Shown here: positions 62,614-64,000 of the stretch, in pieces
How positions within the stretch are numbered: the first letter of the stretch is position 1
Layout of the letters: the number at the start of each line of letters is the position of its first letter
Source: Bradyrhizobium hipponense
GTDB lineage: Bacteria > Pseudomonadota > Alphaproteobacteria > Rhizobiales > Xanthobacteraceae
Length of the DNA stretch: 64,000 nucleotides
Reading direction: 5' to 3'
Assembly (NCBI RefSeq): GCF_008123965.1
Contig: NZ_VSTH01000057.1
Location: 1 to 64,000 of the forward strand
The notes under the pieces: model-generated
What the model saw: only the letters and a program-made list of their open reading frames with translations
Databases searched by the model: none
What the model was told of the DNA's origin: nothing
Program-made: the position numbers and the translations under genes

Positions 62614-62709
62614 TAGACGCCGCGGAACTTCGCATTTGCGCCACCGCCGGATTCGTAGGCTGGTGTCCGTGCCAGAGGTTCGGACCGTCTTGGTCTGCGA
62701 CTTCCGCTC

Positions 62710-62807
62710 CGGGTCGAAAGCGGCGGTCGAGGCAAGTGCAACTCGACGTCCGTTCTACCAGCGACAGCGGACATCACGGTGGCTGAGGCGCTTTTCGGCT
62801 AAGGGCC
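62710..62807. repeat. 98-bp imperfect direct repeat, copy 2 (right of ThuA gene)
   Basis: Starts cgggtcgaaagcggcggtcg and ends gcttttcggctaagggcc. In the same orientation as copy 1, and of the same length without gaps. Confidence 0.75.
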
Positions 62808-62834
62808 ATGAACGGACGAGCACCCACGCATAGA

Positions 62835-64000
62835 TCATTCCGGCATCCCCGCCTGGCGTAGACCTTCGTAAACTCGTTGGCGCTGTGCGACAAATGCCGG
62901 CCGATCAGAGGGCTCGACGGCCTTGAACCGGCCTAGCGTGAAGCCTGGATTAAGGCGCTGGAACTCCGCCATCTCGACCCGCGCCGCGGCTTCCTGCCCA
63001 GCAAGGGCAAGCGCGCTGGCGAGAAACAAATGGCCGAAGCTGCTTCGCGGATTGAGATCGACGGACTTCCTCAGCCACACGACGGCCTCATCGTCGCGTC
63101 CGAGATGAAGATTCGCAACTCCCACGAACAACTGCCACACCGAGAGGGACGAGTCTCGGGGGCTGATCTGGATCGCCTTTTGCACGTGCTCGAATGCCTC
63201 CTGCGGTTGCCCAAGGATGACTTTCGTCGCCCCGAGCATCCCATAGCTGTTGGCGAAATTTCGATCGAGAGAGATGGCAGTTTCATACTCTGTCACCGCT
63301 TGCTCGAGACGCCCGAATTGATAATGCAGCGTGGCCTTCATATGGTGCGCGAGGGCGCTCTTGGGATCGAGAGTCAACGCCCGCTCGATCGCTTCGCCCG
63401 CCTGTCGGAGGTCTTCCTCACGCGACGGGCTGAAACGAGAGTTGAAAAGAAACGTGCCGGCTAGGCCTTCCCAGGCCGGCGCCATATTGGCGTCGAGCCG
63501 AATCGTCTCCTGGAAAAGTCGGCGTGCCTCCGACAGGTCGTCTCCCTGGCGAGTTCTATTCATGATGGCGGTGCCGCGCATCACGAGATCCATCGCGTTG
63601 GGATTGTTCGGCCGCTGACGCAGTGCCCGGTGACCTTCAGCCTCGACGAGCTCCAGGCTCAGTGTTCGCGCAATTCGCGCGGTGATTTCGTTTTGCATCT
63701 GGAAAAGATCGCCCCGCTGGTAGTCGAAGCGATCGGCCCACAGATGAGCGCCGGTCTCGCCGTCAATGAGCTGGGCATTGACCCGCACTTGGTTCGCGGA
63801 ACGGCGAACGCTGCCTTCGAGCACGTAGCGCACACCCAACTCCCGACTCACTTGCTTCGCGTCGGTCGGTTTGCCCTTGTAGGTAAACGCCGTGTTTCGC
63901 GAGATAACAAAGCTACCCGAGATGCGCGACAGATCGGTCGTCAGGTCCTCGGTCAAGCCATCAGCGAAATAGTCCTGCTCGGGGTCGTTCGACAGGTTCG
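62835..64000 (-). CDS. TolB-like/TPR protein, C-terminal part (gene runs off the window)
   Basis: Only the 3' part is present; the frame is open at the right edge ('NLSNDPEQDYFADGLTEDLT'). 'DYFADGLTEDLTTDLSRISG' and 'LGVRYVLEGSVRRSANQVRV' are the TolB-like segment seen in FlgO-like and class III adenylate-cyclase-linked proteins. At least four tetratricopeptide units follow (e.g. 'AIERALTLDPKSALAHHMKA'). Full proteins of this sort usually carry an adenylate/guanylate cyclase or winged-helix domain at the N-terminus; that part is not visible here. Confidence 0.8.
   Translation of the reverse strand, partial: NLSNDPEQDYFADGLTEDLTTDLSRISGSFVISRNTAFTYKGKPTDAKQVSRELGVRYVLEGSVRRSANQVRVNAQLIDGETGAHLWADRFDYQRGDLFQMQNEITARIARTLSLELVEAEGHRALRQRPNNPNAMDLVMRGTAIMNRTRQGDDLSEARRLFQETIRLDANMAPAWEGLAGTFLFNSRFSPSREEDLRQAGEAIERALTLDPKSALAHHMKATLHYQFGRLEQAVTEYETAISLDRNFANSYGMLGATKVILGQPQEAFEHVQKAIQISPRDSSLSVWQLFVGVANLHLGRDDEAVVWLRKSVDLNPRSSFGHLFLASALALAGQEAAARVEMAEFQRLNPGFTLGRFKAVEPSDRPAFVAQRQRVYEGLRQAGMPE

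Overview
The window reads as chromosomal DNA of a high-GC alphaproteobacterium, most probably a Bradyrhizobium or a close relative. The grounds are the coding style, the many short secreted or membrane proteins typical of that group, a minCDE operon, a phasin, three matches to the EcfG (general stress sigma factor) promoter GGAAC-N16-CGTT, and several families of palindromic intergenic repeat common in such genomes. The species call is inference; no rRNA, tRNA or CRISPR array was seen. About 70 genes or gene remnants are annotated.

1-13 kb: small secreted proteins, a lytic transglycosylase, an XRE/PilZ pair, a TolA-like coiled-coil protein, a PhnA/YjdM zinc-ribbon protein, SAM methyltransferases, an orphan Flp pilin, an M15-like peptidase, pyridoxal kinase (pdxY), a TetR regulator divergent from an O-methyltransferase, an SMR efflux protein and a c-type cytochrome. 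13-19 kb: a stress-promoter-driven SH3 protein, a divergent mobA/mobR-like pair (3-hydroxybenzoate 4-hydroxylase and MarR regulator), and a Bug/TctC solute-binding gene divergent from a LysR regulator. 19-27 kb: membrane and periplasmic proteins, an L,D-transpeptidase, and minCDE with its terminator.

27-30 kb: an orphan TRAP solute-binding gene lies between two inverted copies of a 157-bp MITE-like element. Each copy is nested in a palindromic intergenic repeat, and a decayed ABC solute-binding pseudogene lies beside them. 30-44 kb: a crotonase/tautomerase/TetR/hydratase group with two operator palindromes, a chemoreceptor, an AraC regulator, a probable cyclic-di-GMP set (DUF2336-PilZ-HD-GYP), nitroreductase, esterase, PsiF and asparaginase. 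44-52 kb: an MBL-hydrolase remnant, an ABC-F ATPase and a three-gene molybdenum hydroxylase operon (large subunit, 2Fe-2S subunit, cytochrome c).

52-64 kb is repeat-rich and partly decayed. The 3' end of the hydroxylase cytochrome gene recurs twice as broken copies. A GFA-family gene exists as a near-complete copy with a premature stop and as a tail fragment. GrlR-like and alpha/beta-hydrolase remnants are present. The standout gene (55262-59146, minus) encodes a 1294-residue protein joining a NarL/FixJ-type receiver and LuxR DNA-binding domain to a long tail with a serralysin/RTX-C-terminal-like segment and five 82-residue tandem repeats. The window ends with a short CDF-like transporter, a ThuA-like protein between 98-bp imperfect direct repeats, and the C-terminal part of a TolB-like/TPR protein that runs off the right edge.
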